Origin: Rhizobium sp. N324
GTDB taxonomy: Bacteria; Pseudomonadota; Alphaproteobacteria; Rhizobiales; Rhizobiaceae
DNA: 64,000 bases
NCBI RefSeq assembly: GCF_001664485.1
Contig: NZ_CP013635.1
Span: 1 to 64,000 of the forward strand
Direction: 5' to 3'
The notes under the pieces were generated by a model that saw only the letters and a program-made list of their open reading frames with translations, did no database searches and was not told the DNA's origin. Shown here piece after piece: positions 35,675-47,843 of this stretch (position 1 is the stretch's first letter; each line of letters opens with the position of its first letter). Both the position numbers and the translations under genes were made by a program.

Positions 35675-37534
35675 TCAATCCGCCAGCGGCATGACCGCGG
35701 TGGCGAATGGTGCGAGCAGCAACTGTTTGTCCAAATCCGCCGGCCGGCATGCGCTGCAATCGACCGTCCGGTTCTCGCCGGTCAGATTGACGATATGAAG
35801 CCTGGCGCCTGCGGCATCCCTGGCAACGAAAGACAGCACCTCGGAGGGGGAGGAGGAGACGCATTCCTGCCAGGCGGCGCCCGCCAGCGCCGACAAAGTC
35901 CGCACGGTGTTGAACAGTGGCCGCCGCCCGCCTTGCTCGACCGGTTCGTCAGGACCGGCGATCAGCCCGAAAGGACCGGTCAGGGCCGAAAGCGTCAGGC
36001 ATTCGAGGCCGGCGTCCAGCACCCGGATGGCGTAGCCCAGCGCAAAGGCCTCGGCGAAACATCCGTTATGGCGGGGGTCACGGTTGGCCATCGGAATACG
36101 CCCGCCGGACGGATTGTCCATGGTGCGGCTGCCATAGGGGTTCTGCCGCATCGGGATCGTCGATGGGCCGATGCGATAGGGCTTGTCGCCGTAGATCGCG
36201 CGGACGGATCGGGTGATGAAGGGCAGCGCCTCCAAGGTCTGCATGACGCTGAGATCGTCGGCCGCATGCACGATCGGGTTGGTGCAATGGCTGACGAAAT
36301 CGATCTCGCTTGCCGGCACGCGCTTGCGGTTGAGCTCGGTGAAATAGCTGAGCATGCCGCCGCCGATGCGCATGCCGGGGAAGGCGGCGCGGGCCGCGGC
36401 ATAGATCTCTTCGAGGGGAGGGCAGTCCGGCCATTTGCTGCCCGGTGGTGTCGACTGCCGATCGACCGAAGGTGAGATCAGGATCGCATCCGGCCGGAAA
36501 TCCGCGCGCTGCATCTGGCGGGCGATCTCGGCCGCTTCGCTCGATGGCGACGACTTGCAGGCAAGCGCGATCTCCAGCGTCGTGCGGCCGATATGAGCAG
36601 CAGTGATCGCGGCAAATTTCTGCAGCGCTTCGGCGTCATGTCCGGCATTCGGATCGAAATGGAAGAGCAGTTCCCGAGGCGCGATCTCCAACAGCGGCGA
36701 CCGGGCCGCGAGCGTTGCATCGGCCTCCTCCGGCGTCACGACCACGCCGATATCGGGCATGGTACCGGTCCTTGTTCCGAATTCGAGCCTGATTGTTCCG
36801 CTCGACGCCGCGGCTGCGAGCGGTGCGGAAGGGCCGGTATCCCTGATAATCAGCGACGTCTTCTGCCGAACCGGTTGGCTGGCAGGAAGCCGGTAGGGCC
36901 AGGGCAGGGCGAGCGGCCGGACATAGGTCTTGTAGGAGGCATCGGACCAGTTCCGCTGATCCTCCATTTCGAAGGTGTCGCCTTCCATCCGGCATTCCGC
37001 CGAAACATTAGCCGCGACCTTATGGGAAATGGCGCGCATATCTTTGAACGGCTGCCAAGGCTCGATGACATCGGGAAAGCGCGTCTCGACGATCCGGCCG
37101 TCGACGTGTTCGACCGTTGCCGTTGACCCGGCAACGCCGACGATCGGGTGCAGGATGCAGAAGCCGCAGCGGTTGGTCTCGAAGCCGGTTTCCGAAACGG
37201 CTTCGGCCTCGAAATCGAGCCGGTCCTGATCTGCCCTGATGCGAACCTCGATGACAAGGCTCGTTCCGTCGGACGCCTCGCAAGTCGCCCGGTAAGCAAC
37301 ATCGAAACGACCTTCGCCCTGATCGATCCGGAGATCGGCTATGCCGGGGCTATAGGTGCCCCAGTCCCGGTCGCGAACGAGGTAGGAAATCGCCCGCAGC
37401 ACCTCGATTCCCTGGTAGCGGATGGAGCGAAGGCCGCCATCGGCGAGATCGGCCGTCAGCTTTCCGGCCGTCAGGCGAACCGGCGGTCTTTCCTGAGCGC
37501 GGGTGCCGTAGAGCTGGAACGCATCGGCCGTCAT
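35675..37534 (-). CDS. apnL: D-apionate lactonase
   Basis: A large cytoplasmic protein of 619 residues with no signal peptide. I identify it as ApnL from its length and position in a D-apiose cluster directly after the apiose dehydrogenase. ApnL hydrolyses D-apionolactone to D-apionate. Visible features are an N-terminal beta-rich domain (LTAGKLTADLADGGLRSIRY; RIRADQDRLDFEAEAVSETG) and a central part with SFVARD and HCTNPIVHAADDLSVMQ. There is no common hydrolase motif. Its ATG overlaps the apsD stop (ATGA). The assignment rests mainly on locus structure. Confidence 0.75.
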   Translation of the reverse strand: MTADAFQLYGTRAQERPPVRLTAGKLTADLADGGLRSIRYQGIEVLRAISYLVRDRDWGTYSPGIADLRIDQGEGRFDVAYRATCEASDGTSLVIEVRIRADQDRLDFEAEAVSETGFETNRCGFCILHPIVGVAGSTATVEHVDGRIVETRFPDVIEPWQPFKDMRAISHKVAANVSAECRMEGDTFEMEDQRNWSDASYKTYVRPLALPWPYRLPASQPVRQKTSLIIRDTGPSAPLAAAASSGTIRLEFGTRTGTMPDIGVVVTPEEADATLAARSPLLEIAPRELLFHFDPNAGHDAEALQKFAAITAAHIGRTTLEIALACKSSPSSEAAEIARQMQRADFRPDAILISPSVDRQSTPPGSKWPDCPPLEEIYAAARAAFPGMRIGGGMLSYFTELNRKRVPASEIDFVSHCTNPIVHAADDLSVMQTLEALPFITRSVRAIYGDKPYRIGPSTIPMRQNPYGSRTMDNPSGGRIPMANRDPRHNGCFAEAFALGYAIRVLDAGLECLTLSALTGPFGLIAGPDEPVEQGGRRPLFNTVRTLSALAGAAWQECVSSSPSEVLSFVARDAAGARLHIVNLTGENRTVDCSACRPADLDKQLLLAPFATAVMPLAD

Positions 37535-38565
37535 CGCAGCATCGCCCGGACATCGATCGTCTGCCCCCTGGAAGCACTGTCATAGGCAGCTTCGACAAGC
37601 GCGAATGTCTTCAGATTGTCGGCGCCCGAGGTCGAATGTTCCGCGCCGCGCCTGAGCTGGTCGACCCAATGCTGCTGGATCGCATAGACGCTCTCCTGGA
37701 TATTGTGCCAGGGTCGCGAGGCCCAGGACAGCAGCTTTGGCGAGACATCCATCCTGGTCGTGCCCCGGCCGTTGGTGATTTCGAGGCCATACCCCTGGCT
37801 GAGGCGGATCGTACCCTCGGCGCCGTCGAGTTCGATCAGGGTCTCGGGGAAGGGCTCTTTGGAAAGCTTGGTGGCGTAGCTGACGTCGACGACCGAGGTG
37901 GCGCCGTTTTCATGATCGAGCAGGATGGTCGCGACGTCCTCACCCTTGATCTTAGGATTGACCCGCCTGCTGCGGGCGGTCAGCGAATTGACGTCGCCGA
38001 GGATATAGCGGGCGATATCCAGCGTATGGATGCCCAGATCTTCGATGATGAACCGGTCGCCCTCGGCCAGATAGGGCTGGCCGGAGAAAACGTCGTAACC
38101 CGAGCGGAAGGAGAAGCGGCCCCAGAAGGGCGTGCCGATCGCGCCGGCGTCGAGCGCCTTGCGGACCGCCTGGATCGGCGCCTGCCAGCGAAAATTCTCG
38201 TGCACCATCAGCGCCACGCCGGCATTGTGGCAAGCCTCGACCATTGCCTTGGCATCCGACAGCGTCTTGGCGAAGGGCTTCTGGCAGATGGCCGGCACCT
38301 TATTCCGGGCGGCCATTTCCACCAGCGCGCGGTGGCTCTGGACGGTCGTGGCGATATCGACGAAATCGAAGCCGCCATCGGCAAACAAGGCCTCGGCATC
38401 GCTGTAGCGCCGCTCGATGCCGAACCGATCGCCGACGAGCTTCAGCCGTTCCGGATCGCGGTCGCAGATCGCGACGATCTCAGCACCGTCGACATCCTTC
38501 CAGGCATGCATCTGGTTGATCGCAAAGAAGCCGCAGCCGATCAACGCGCCTTTCAATTCGGTCAT
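37531..38565 (-). CDS. apsD: D-apiose dehydrogenase (Gfo/Idh/MocA family)
   Basis: NAD(P)-dependent sugar dehydrogenase of 344 residues. The Rossmann start GALIGCGFFAINQMHAWKDV and the ICDRDPERL strand are typical. The usual EKP catalytic motif appears as CQKPFAKTL. The C-terminal sheet domain has EDLGIHTLDIARYILG. In the described pathway ApsD oxidises D-apiose to D-apionolactone. It lies between the permease and apnL with overlapping or one-base junctions, so it belongs to a long importer-enzyme operon. Confidence 0.82.
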   Translation of the reverse strand: MTELKGALIGCGFFAINQMHAWKDVDGAEIVAICDRDPERLKLVGDRFGIERRYSDAEALFADGGFDFVDIATTVQSHRALVEMAARNKVPAICQKPFAKTLSDAKAMVEACHNAGVALMVHENFRWQAPIQAVRKALDAGAIGTPFWGRFSFRSGYDVFSGQPYLAEGDRFIIEDLGIHTLDIARYILGDVNSLTARSRRVNPKIKGEDVATILLDHENGATSVVDVSYATKLSKEPFPETLIELDGAEGTIRLSQGYGLEITNGRGTTRMDVSPKLLSWASRPWHNIQESVYAIQQHWVDQLRRGAEHSTSGADNLKTFALVEAAYDSASRGQTIDVRAMLR

Positions 38566-38566
38566 G

Positions 38567-39627
38567 TCAACCTGCCTTCGCCATCTGCATCAGCGTGACG
38601 CGCTGCTGCAGGCGGCGCTGCGCCTGGTCGACGACCACGGCAATGATGATGACGAGGCCCTTGATGACCATCTGCCAGAAGGAGGAGACGCCCATCATAA
38701 CAAGCCCGTCAGAGAGAATGCCGATGACGAAGGCGCCGATGATCGTGCCGCCGATCGTGCCGCGCCCGCCCGACATCGAGGTGCCGCCGAGAACGGCTGC
38801 CGCGATCGCATTGAGTTCGAAGCTCTCGCCGGTGGCCGGATGGGCGGCCATCAATTCGGATGAAATGACGACGCCGACGATCGCCGCGCAAAGGCCGGAG
38901 AACATATAGACGAAGATTTTCACGACATCGACGCGGATGCCGGACATGCGCGCCGCCCGTTCATTGCCGCCGACGGCGAAGATGTGGCGTCCGATCGGCG
39001 TCGAGCGGGCGACATAGGCGGCCGCCAGCGCCAGCACGATCAGGATCCAGATCGACACGGGCAGGCCGAGAATACGTCCGGCGCCGAAGAAATCGAAGCC
39101 GGTCGTGGCATATTCCGGCCGACCGACGAGGTTGGGAAAGGTCTGGCCATCGGACGATAGCAGCGCCAGGCCGCGGGCGACATACAGCGTTCCGAGCGTG
39201 GCGATGAACGGCGCGACGTTGAGCTTGGTGATCAACAGGCCGTTGATGAGGCCGATGATAAGGCCGATCGACAGCGTGATCAGCACGATCTCGAAGAGGT
39301 TGAAATAGATGGTGTAGCCGATCGGCAGTTCGATGCCGTAGAGGATCAGGCCGCCGGCAACCATGCCGCACAGGCCGACGATCGAGCCGACGGAGAGGTC
39401 GATGCCGCCGGTGATGATGACGAAGGTCATGCCCATGGCCAGGAAGGCGTTCAGCGCCACATGTTTCGACATCAGGATCATGTTCGCCGTCGAGGTGAAG
39501 TTCGGCGCGAAGATCGCAAAGAAGATGATGACGGCGAACAGCGCGATGAAGGTCCTGAGCTTCATCAGCGTCAGAAGCGCCGAGCCGTTGGCGCCCTTCG
39601 GCGCAAGAGTGGTTGAGGTTGCCGCCA

Positions 39628-39631
<4 letters not shown>
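38567..39631 (-). CDS. Ribose-type ABC transporter permease (probable D-apiose uptake)
   Basis: A 354-residue inner-membrane permease of the RbsC/XylH family with about eight to ten helices. Family landmarks: MTFVIITGGIDLSVGSIVGL and the ATPase-contact region AAAVLGGTSMSGGRGTIGGT. It overlaps the ATPase gene by four bases. It is probably the only permease of this importer and would form a homodimer. Confidence 0.9.
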
Positions 39632-41174
<1,543 letters not shown>

Positions 41175-41178
<4 letters not shown>

Positions 41179-41819
41179 GAGCCCACCTTCAGTTCCGAAG
41201 GGGTGACGAGCGGAAGCTCTCCGCTTTTCGGCAACGGAAAGGCGCCGATCACGGTCACCGTCTTGCCGGTCAGACCATCGCGCGGAACGGCGGCGAGCAA
41301 AGCGGTATTGGCCTTCTCGTTGAACGCCTTGCCGAACTGCGCCCATTCGATCTGGTTCTTGAATTCGTTAAAGTTGACGAATTCCAGCGTGTCGCGCAGG
41401 GCGGTGCCGCGTAGCGCCGGCCCGATCTGCACCTTGGCATCGGCCTTCCCGTCGCCATCGGCGTCGACATCGAGCGTTGCCGCGCGCGAAGCCGTATCGG
41501 CTGCGACGACCTTGCCGGTGATCTTCACCGCATAGGTCCAGGGCGAACTGCTCTGCTTGCGCGGATTGCCGTATTTTTCGCCCGCGGCATCGGGGCTCGT
41601 GGCAACGAGCTGCATGACGTCCTTCAATTCTCCGGCGCGCTTTTCGAAATAGGGCACGACGTCAGGCTGCCAGATCGCCTCGACCTTGGCATTCGGATCG
41701 AAGGCGGTCTTGGCCACTTCAGCCGCTTTTTCCTCAGCGGTCGGCGTCTTGATGATCTTGCAACCGGGCAGGGCCGCCGCCACGATGGCAGCGACCAGGG
41801 CGCCCTTCATTCTCAACAT
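41175..41819 (-). CDS. DUF2291 lipoprotein of the sugar importer
   Basis: A 214-residue lipoprotein. A short basic start and hydrophobic stretch lead to the lipobox LPGC, so the mature protein begins at that cysteine (about residue 20). The mature part fits the DUF2291 family, which is repeatedly encoded between the binding protein and ATPase of ribose-type importers. It contains DVDADGDGKADAK, a calcium-binding-like loop. The role is unknown, presumably in presenting substrate or stabilising the transporter. A start three codons downstream (MKGALV) is possible. Confidence 0.8.
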
Positions 41820-41892
41820 ACGGGTGAACCTCGACGTCTTGCAAAATGCATTGCGGAGGACGCAACGCTGCACCCTCCGCAATTGGTGCTGG

Positions 41893-42903
<1,011 letters not shown>

Positions 42904-42908
42904 TTAAG

Positions 42909-42927
42909 GGGGAGGGCATGCCTCCCC
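42909..42927 (-). other. Intercistronic hairpin between apnO and the binding-protein gene
   Basis: GGGGAGG and CCTCCCC pair around a GC-rich core in the 95-base gap. Two CTCCGGAG-like palindromes (about 42873 and 42893) lie beside it. Such stems often protect or separate the abundant binding-protein message. No T-run makes it a terminator. Confidence 0.4.
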
Positions 42928-42935
42928 AGGCCGGT

Positions 42936-43763
42936 TCAGGTGATGCGCCGGATGCTTTCGGCGATCTCCTGCGGTTCGAATACTTTTTTCCAATCGTCAC
43001 GCATCAGCGCCGGGACGCCGAACTCGATCGCCTTGTTGCAGGCATCCGAGAACACGCCGTCGACCTCCTTGAAGATGACTGCGCCGAGCACGTTCATATG
43101 ACCGAGCAGAAAGTCGCGGGCCGCCTCTGCAGGCACGCCGCGCGCCACGCATTCGTCCATCGCCTGGCGCATGACGACGAGCAGCGAGGCGCAAACGGTT
43201 TCGGACAAGCCCGGCTCAAGCATGGCGAGCTGATCGACCGTAACCCGGTGCGAGCGCATCACCGGCGCCCAGATGATTTTGGCGATTTCCTCGCCGAGCG
43301 CATAGGCGCTGTCTGGCCCCTGCATCAGCGCCGAGACGATGTGCTGCTTGGCAAACAGGCCGCCGAAATGGTCCTTCTTGGCCTGCATATCCGTCTCATC
43401 GTTGAAGATCGGCGGATGGCAGGGATGGGTGACGAAATAGGTGAGATCATCACGCTTCGGCAGATGGCCGGCAAAGGGCGCGGCAGCATCGAGCGCGACC
43501 ACCATGGTGCCGGATGCGAGCTTGTCGACGATACCGGCCGCGACCTTGCCGATCGCCGTATCCGGCACGGCGAGGATGACCACATCAGCACCATCGAGGG
43601 CGGCCTCGACCGGCACGCAATCGAGACCGAGATCGTTCTTCAAACGTGCTTTGCCGGCGTCGCTCACCTCGACATGGCGCACCTGGAAGCGCGAGACTTT
43701 GAGATTTTTGGCAAGCCGGTATCCCATTTTGCCGCCGGCGCCGAAGAGAGCAATCTTGGTCAT
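42936..43763 (-). CDS. apnO: D-apionate oxidoisomerase
   Basis: NAD-dependent enzyme of 275 residues with a Rossmann N-terminus (ALFGAGGKMGYRLAKNL), VVILAVPDTAIG and a helical C-terminal half, related to 6-phosphogluconate/3-hydroxyacid dehydrogenases. YFVTHPCHPPIFND is a distinctive central segment. In the described pathway it converts D-apionate to 3-oxo-isoapionate. ATG 43763 follows TGAGGAAAA. It is the first gene of the long importer operon and is preceded by a candidate GntR site at 43801. Confidence 0.8.
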   Translation of the reverse strand: MTKIALFGAGGKMGYRLAKNLKVSRFQVRHVEVSDAGKARLKNDLGLDCVPVEAALDGADVVILAVPDTAIGKVAAGIVDKLASGTMVVALDAAAPFAGHLPKRDDLTYFVTHPCHPPIFNDETDMQAKKDHFGGLFAKQHIVSALMQGPDSAYALGEEIAKIIWAPVMRSHRVTVDQLAMLEPGLSETVCASLLVVMRQAMDECVARGVPAEAARDFLLGHMNVLGAVIFKEVDGVFSDACNKAIEFGVPALMRDDWKKVFEPQEIAESIRRIT

Positions 43764-43800
43764 GTTTTCCTCATCTTTCCGTCTGGATATGATCATGTAC

Positions 43801-43822
43801 TGGTATGATGAGTCAATCACCA
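43801..43822. promoter_or_regulatory. Candidate GntR operator upstream of apnO
   Basis: TGGTATGATGAGT followed by CAATCACCA. The first 13 bases match the site at 47741 in 12 positions. An imperfect dyad (TGAT-N6-ATCA, TGGT...ACCA) is present. It lies 38 bases upstream of apnO, between it and the rpiB-like gene. Confidence 0.55.
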
Positions 43823-43840
43823 TATCACTATTTTGGTTGT

Positions 43841-44287
43841 TCAAGACCCATGTTTTTCGGCGTCGAGCCGGTCAATCGCCTCGACGTTGCCGGCCGACGG
43901 GCCGTCCGGGTCGAATTCGGAGGCAAGCCAGACATCGACGATCGACTTTGCCAGTTCCGGCCCGATGACACGCGCGCCCATCGTGATGATCTGGGCATTG
44001 TTCGATTTTGCCGCCCGTTCCGCCGAATACGTGTCGTGGGTGAGGGCGGCGCGAATGCCCGGCACCTTGTTGGCGGAAATACACACGCCGATGCCGGTGC
44101 CGCAGAACAGGATGCCGCGCTGATGTTCGCCGTCGACGATCGTCTGCGCCAGGCGCTGGGAGAGATCGGCGTAGAAGCCGGACTGGCTGAGGTCATGCAC
44201 TTCGAGGTCCGCCTTGCCGGCGAGATGGGCGGCAATGACATCCAATAGCGGTTTGCCGGCGCTGTCGGCGCCGATTGCGATCTTCAT
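43841..44287 (-). CDS. RpiB/LacAB-type sugar-phosphate isomerase
   Basis: A 148-residue isomerase. It begins [18 protein letters not shown], and the catalytic-cysteine segment is [20 protein letters not shown]. RpiB relatives act on ribose 5-phosphate, and in erythritol or erythrulose pathways (EryI/DerI) on D-erythrulose 4-phosphate. Coupling by ATGA to a TIM-like isomerase strongly recalls the EryH/EryI pair, so a tetrose-phosphate step yielding D-erythrose 4-phosphate is the best guess. It is last in the oiaX-oiaK-tpi-rpiB run. Confidence 0.85.
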   Translation of the reverse strand: MKIAIGADSAGKPLLDVIAAHLAGKADLEVHDLSQSGFYADLSQRLAQTIVDGEHQRGILFCGTGIGVCISANKVPGIRAALTHDTYSAERAAKSNNAQIITMGARVIGPELAKSIVDVWLASEFDPDGPSAGNVEAIDRLDAEKHGS

Positions 44288-45087
44288 GGCAGTTTCCTTT
44301 CACTCGCCGTCTGGCGTGGGGATGAGCGGTCGATCGCCGCGCCGACGCGGCCGAGGATGTCGAGGTAACCGTCGATGGACCAGGCGGAGCGGCCGATGAA
44401 CAGGCCGTCGATATGCGGCGCGGTGATCAATTCCTCGCAATTTCCAGGATTGACGCTGCCGCCGTAGAGGACCGGCATCGCCCGGCCGAGAATGGCTCTC
44501 GCCACCGCGGCGATCTTGCCGTGCCGCTCCGAGGCGTAATCGGCGGTCGCCGGAATACCCTTGGCGCCGATCGCCCAGACGGGTTCGTAGGCAAGCAGGA
44601 TCGAAGCCTCGCCGGTCTCGGTATCGACGCCCCGCAGGGCGGCCTCGACCTGCCGCCGCAACACCGCATCGGCCCGCCCCTCCTGGCGTTCCTGCAAGGT
44701 CTCGCCGATGCAGATCAACGGCGTCAGACCATGGCGGAGCGCGGCGGAAACCTTGAGGCCGACGGTCTCGTCGGTCTCGCCGAAATGTTCGCGGCGCTCG
44801 GAATGGCCGAGCTCGACGATATCGAGTTCGCAGTCCTTCAACATCACCGGAGAAATCTCGCCGGTCCAGGCGCCGGCATCTTCCCAATGCATGTTCTGGG
44901 CGCCGACCTTCACCGAGGTCTCGGCGAGCAGGCGCTTGACATCGCGCACCGCGGTAAAGGCGGGAATGACGAAGCGCTGCACGCGGCTATCGCGTTCCCC
45001 ATCGGTCGCTGCGAGGCGGCGCGCGAAAGCGAGCGCTTCCTCCACCGTCTTGTTCATCTTGAAGCTGGTGCCGACCCAGACGACCAT
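44284..45087 (-). CDS. Triose-phosphate isomerase-like enzyme (EryH/LerI type)
   Basis: A 267-residue TIM barrel. The three catalytic residues are present: lysine in GTSFKMNKT, histidine in [13 protein letters not shown] and glutamate in [12 protein letters not shown]; the phosphate loop is [10 protein letters not shown]. The first motif differs from the GNWKMN of glycolytic enzymes, and GTS(F/W)KMNKT is typical of the erythritol-locus paralogues that isomerise L-erythrulose 1-phosphate. The start overlaps the oiaK stop by one base and the stop overlaps the rpiB-like start. It is probably not the housekeeping enzyme. Confidence 0.88.
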   Translation of the reverse strand: MVVWVGTSFKMNKTVEEALAFARRLAATDGERDSRVQRFVIPAFTAVRDVKRLLAETSVKVGAQNMHWEDAGAWTGEISPVMLKDCELDIVELGHSERREHFGETDETVGLKVSAALRHGLTPLICIGETLQERQEGRADAVLRRQVEAALRGVDTETGEASILLAYEPVWAIGAKGIPATADYASERHGKIAAVARAILGRAMPVLYGGSVNPGNCEELITAPHIDGLFIGRSAWSIDGYLDILGRVGAAIDRSSPRQTASERKLP

Positions 45088-46421
45088 CAGTTCTTCCTTC
45101 CCAGACGGATCTGCGCGAAATAGCCATCCGTTCCGACCTGGCCGCCTTTCAGTGCGATCTGCAGGCCGTTGGTCGGCGCATAGTCGCCATGCGCCAGGCA
45201 CAGCGGCGAACCCGGGGTCTGGGGCAGCGGCAGCAGCGTCGTCAGCGCGTCGATCCTCAATTGCCGGAGCGCATGGCTCGACGTATCGCCGCCGGCGACG
45301 ACCGCGCGCGACAGCCCTTCGGCTTCGATCAGCCGCCGCAGGATCGTGCCAAGCGCGCTGCCGAGCCGGTGACGCGCGCCCGGCAGCCGGTCGATATCGG
45401 CGCCGCGGTTCGCCGAGGGGCCAAGCGCCGTATGGAGGATGACGCTCTTGCCTTCTTTCAGCTTGCCGACACCCGCCTGCACGGCGGCATCCACGGCGCC
45501 TTCGCCATTGGAAATCAGCACGAGCGGATCGAGCGCAATGCTCTCGAAACCGTTCTCGGCAGCCGTGCGGATCTGGCGCTCGGTGGTCGGCGAGACGCTG
45601 CCGGAGACGACGGCGAGGCGATCGACCGGGCCGATATCAGGGAATTCGGCGCTAATCTCTCCGATCAGGCCGGCCTGCCGCCAGGCGCTGAGCAGGGCAT
45701 ATTCGACCCCCGACGAGCCGGCGACGAAACGTCCCGAGCGACCGGTGACCCGCAGCATCTGCCAGCCGGCGGCCGCCTGCGTTGCGTCGGAGTCGACATC
45801 GAGGAGCAGTATCCCTTCGCCATCCGATGTCAGCGCGTCGATCCGTTGGTCGGCGTCCGCCGCAGTGATCGCGACGAGATCGGCGAGCAGGACGGGGAGG
45901 GCGGTCTGCTTCGACAGGTGGAGCGCAAGATCCGCCTCGTCCATCGGCGTGACGGGATGGCGGCTCATGACGGGGTGGCGGTCGATGCGGAAGACGCGGC
46001 CCTGATAGGCGGCAAAGAGATTGCCGAAGGCCGTATAGCGCCTCAATTGCGGCGCGCCGACGATAACCGGCACGATCGATTGCCGGAAACGCCCGCGGCC
46101 GATTTCGATCGCCTTGCCGATATTGCCGACCCCGGGGCTGGAATCGAAGGTCGAGCAGACCTTGTAATGGCAGATCGAAGCGCCGAGCAAATTCAGCCAG
46201 TCGAAGGCAGGCGCAAGGTGTTCCTGCATCCATGCCGGCGTTTCGCTGCGGCTCGTCCCCGCGAGACCGATCGCGCGGCAGTGTTTGAAGCGGGCGAGCA
46301 ATTCCGGCCTGGGGATGTCGAGGAAGAGCACGGTCTCGACACCGTTCGAAGCCAGCGCCTCCATGACGTCGGTCGAGCCGGTAAAATCATCGCCGTAATA
46401 GCTGACGAGACGTCCATCCAT
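45087..46421 (-). CDS. oiaK: 3-oxo-isoapionate kinase (DUF1537 family)
   Basis: A 444-residue ATP-dependent kinase of the four-carbon acid sugar kinase family. It begins LVSYYGDDFTGSTDVMEAL, the GDDFTG motif of the N-terminal domain, and ends with the nucleotide domain (VVAGGDTSSHALRQL; LPLPQTPGSPLCLA). In the D-apionate pathway OiaK makes 3-oxo-isoapionate 4-phosphate, the substrate of the RuBisCO-like protein encoded just upstream. ATG 46421 is five bases after oiaX; a GTG at 46430 overlapping the oiaX stop is an alternative. Confidence 0.83.
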   Translation of the reverse strand: MDGRLVSYYGDDFTGSTDVMEALASNGVETVLFLDIPRPELLARFKHCRAIGLAGTSRSETPAWMQEHLAPAFDWLNLLGASICHYKVCSTFDSSPGVGNIGKAIEIGRGRFRQSIVPVIVGAPQLRRYTAFGNLFAAYQGRVFRIDRHPVMSRHPVTPMDEADLALHLSKQTALPVLLADLVAITAADADQRIDALTSDGEGILLLDVDSDATQAAAGWQMLRVTGRSGRFVAGSSGVEYALLSAWRQAGLIGEISAEFPDIGPVDRLAVVSGSVSPTTERQIRTAAENGFESIALDPLVLISNGEGAVDAAVQAGVGKLKEGKSVILHTALGPSANRGADIDRLPGARHRLGSALGTILRRLIEAEGLSRAVVAGGDTSSHALRQLRIDALTTLLPLPQTPGSPLCLAHGDYAPTNGLQIALKGGQVGTDGYFAQIRLGRKN

Positions 46422-46426
46422 CTGGT

Positions 46427-47683
46427 TCACGCGCCCTTGCCGTCGCTGAATTTCGCAATCGAGGCGGCAAGCTCCGGATGGTCCTTGGCGTAGACCTCCA
46501 GCGGGATATCCGCGACCGCCGCCTGCCAGGCCTGCTGCACGGCGCGAACGCCGGCGGCCGGTCCGCCGGGATGGCTGACGATGCCGCCGCCGCAGAGATA
46601 AAGCAGATCGACGGTGCGGCCGGTGCGCTGGTAGGTTTCCGGCGCCTGTCCGCCCCATTGGCCGGAGCCTGCGACCGGAAGCGGGCAATCGGCGGCGTCG
46701 AAGAGCGGCGTGCTGACGGCCTTGAAGGAGGAGACGAAGCTGTCGTCCGGCTCCCAATACTTGACCCGGATGCCGTTGATCTGGAACTGGTCGACGCCGA
46801 GCAGCCGCCAGAACTGCTGGTAGACCCTGAAATCCATGCCGGCGCCCGGATCGCGCGTCAGCACGTCCCAGCCGTTGCGATGCGCGTGCAGCACCAGGCT
46901 GGAGCGCTTGCGCAGAAAGCTCATGCCGCCGAAACCGATCGAGTTGATGTTGACGACGGCGCAGTTGCCGCCGGCCGCCGCGACAATATCGTGATTGCGC
47001 ATCATCTCGTCGGGGTCGGCATGCGAGATGCCGAAGGCATACATGACCTTCTTGCCGGTCTTCTGCTGGTGATCGAGAACGCGCGGCATGATCGCCGCGA
47101 CGCGCTCCTTGAGCGGCGAATAGGCCGGGCTCATCAGCTTTTCGTCGTCCTTGATGAAGTCGACGCCCGATCCAATCAGCTCGCCGACGAGTTCCGCCGT
47201 CTCGTGCGGCCTCAGCCCGAGCGCCGGCTTGACGATCGTGCCGATGATCGGCCGGCCTTCGACGCCGGTGAGGCGGCGGCTGCCCGGGATGCCGAACTGC
47301 GGCCCGGGATGGGCGCTTTTGAACGCCTCCGGCAGTTTCATGTCGACGATGCGGATGCCGGTCATACCCTTGATCGAATAGACGCCGCCGATCGCGATGG
47401 TCATCAGCGCCGAGAGATCGGTGCCGATCGCATCCAGCGGAAAGCCGATGTCGACATCGGCGCGGTGGAGCCGCGTGCCGGGCGCGACCTCGGGCCAGGT
47501 CGGATGGCGCCCGTCCTCGAGCGGGCGGATCGCCAGCACCCGGGCGGCGACGCGCGATTTCAACTCCTCGGTCTCACCCGGAACCGGCACGAAGGTTCCG
47601 GTCGACTGGTCGCTGGCGATCTTCGCAGCCATCGCCTCGACGCTGCTGGCCGTTTCGATGCGGTAGGTCAGGGTAATCATCAT
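46427..47683 (-). CDS. oiaX: RuBisCO-like protein: 3-oxo-isoapionate-4-phosphate transcarboxylase/hydrolase
   Basis: A 418-residue RuBisCO-like protein. GTIVKPALGLRP holds the first active-site lysine, and VDFIKDDEKL carries the lysine-aspartate-glutamate metal site equivalent to the carbamylated lysine. The phosphate-binding GSGQWGG and CGGGIVSHPGGPAAG loops are intact. RuBisCO itself is excluded because canonical loop and small-subunit features are missing. In the D-apionate pathway OiaX converts 3-oxo-isoapionate 4-phosphate to 3-phosphoglycerate and glycolate. It is the first gene of its operon and divergent from a GntR regulator. Confidence 0.85.
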   Translation of the reverse strand: MMITLTYRIETASSVEAMAAKIASDQSTGTFVPVPGETEELKSRVAARVLAIRPLEDGRHPTWPEVAPGTRLHRADVDIGFPLDAIGTDLSALMTIAIGGVYSIKGMTGIRIVDMKLPEAFKSAHPGPQFGIPGSRRLTGVEGRPIIGTIVKPALGLRPHETAELVGELIGSGVDFIKDDEKLMSPAYSPLKERVAAIMPRVLDHQQKTGKKVMYAFGISHADPDEMMRNHDIVAAAGGNCAVVNINSIGFGGMSFLRKRSSLVLHAHRNGWDVLTRDPGAGMDFRVYQQFWRLLGVDQFQINGIRVKYWEPDDSFVSSFKAVSTPLFDAADCPLPVAGSGQWGGQAPETYQRTGRTVDLLYLCGGGIVSHPGGPAAGVRAVQQAWQAAVADIPLEVYAKDHPELAASIAKFSDGKGA

Positions 47684-47740
47684 CAACGGACGGCTGCTCC
47701 TCTCGGCCAACGCAGATTGTCATGGCGTCAACTTGTGATG

Positions 47741-47759
47741 TGGTATAATGAGTATTCCA
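47741..47759. promoter_or_regulatory. Candidate GntR operator with extended -10 box
   Basis: TGGTATAATGAGTATTCCA has outer TGG/CCA symmetry. Its first 13 bases match the site upstream of apnO. It contains TGGTATAAT, an extended -10 promoter element pointing toward the gntR gene, so binding there would block gntR transcription and could affect divergent oiaX. Confidence 0.55.
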
Positions 47760-47843
47760 ACTAATGAAAAGCGGAATCTTCGGCCGCGCAAATTTTCGCT
47801 GCGCGCTTTGTCCTTGGTCCGAAAACTGTTAGGAGGAGACATT

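Noticed and set aside
44284..45087. Housekeeping triose-phosphate isomerase
   Set aside because: The first catalytic motif is GTSFKMNKT rather than GNWKMN, and the gene is coupled to oiaK and an RpiB-like gene, as in tetritol loci.
46427..47683. True RuBisCO for carbon fixation
   Set aside because: No small subunit, no phosphoribulokinase, and the context is a D-apiose pathway. The sequence fits a RuBisCO-like protein.
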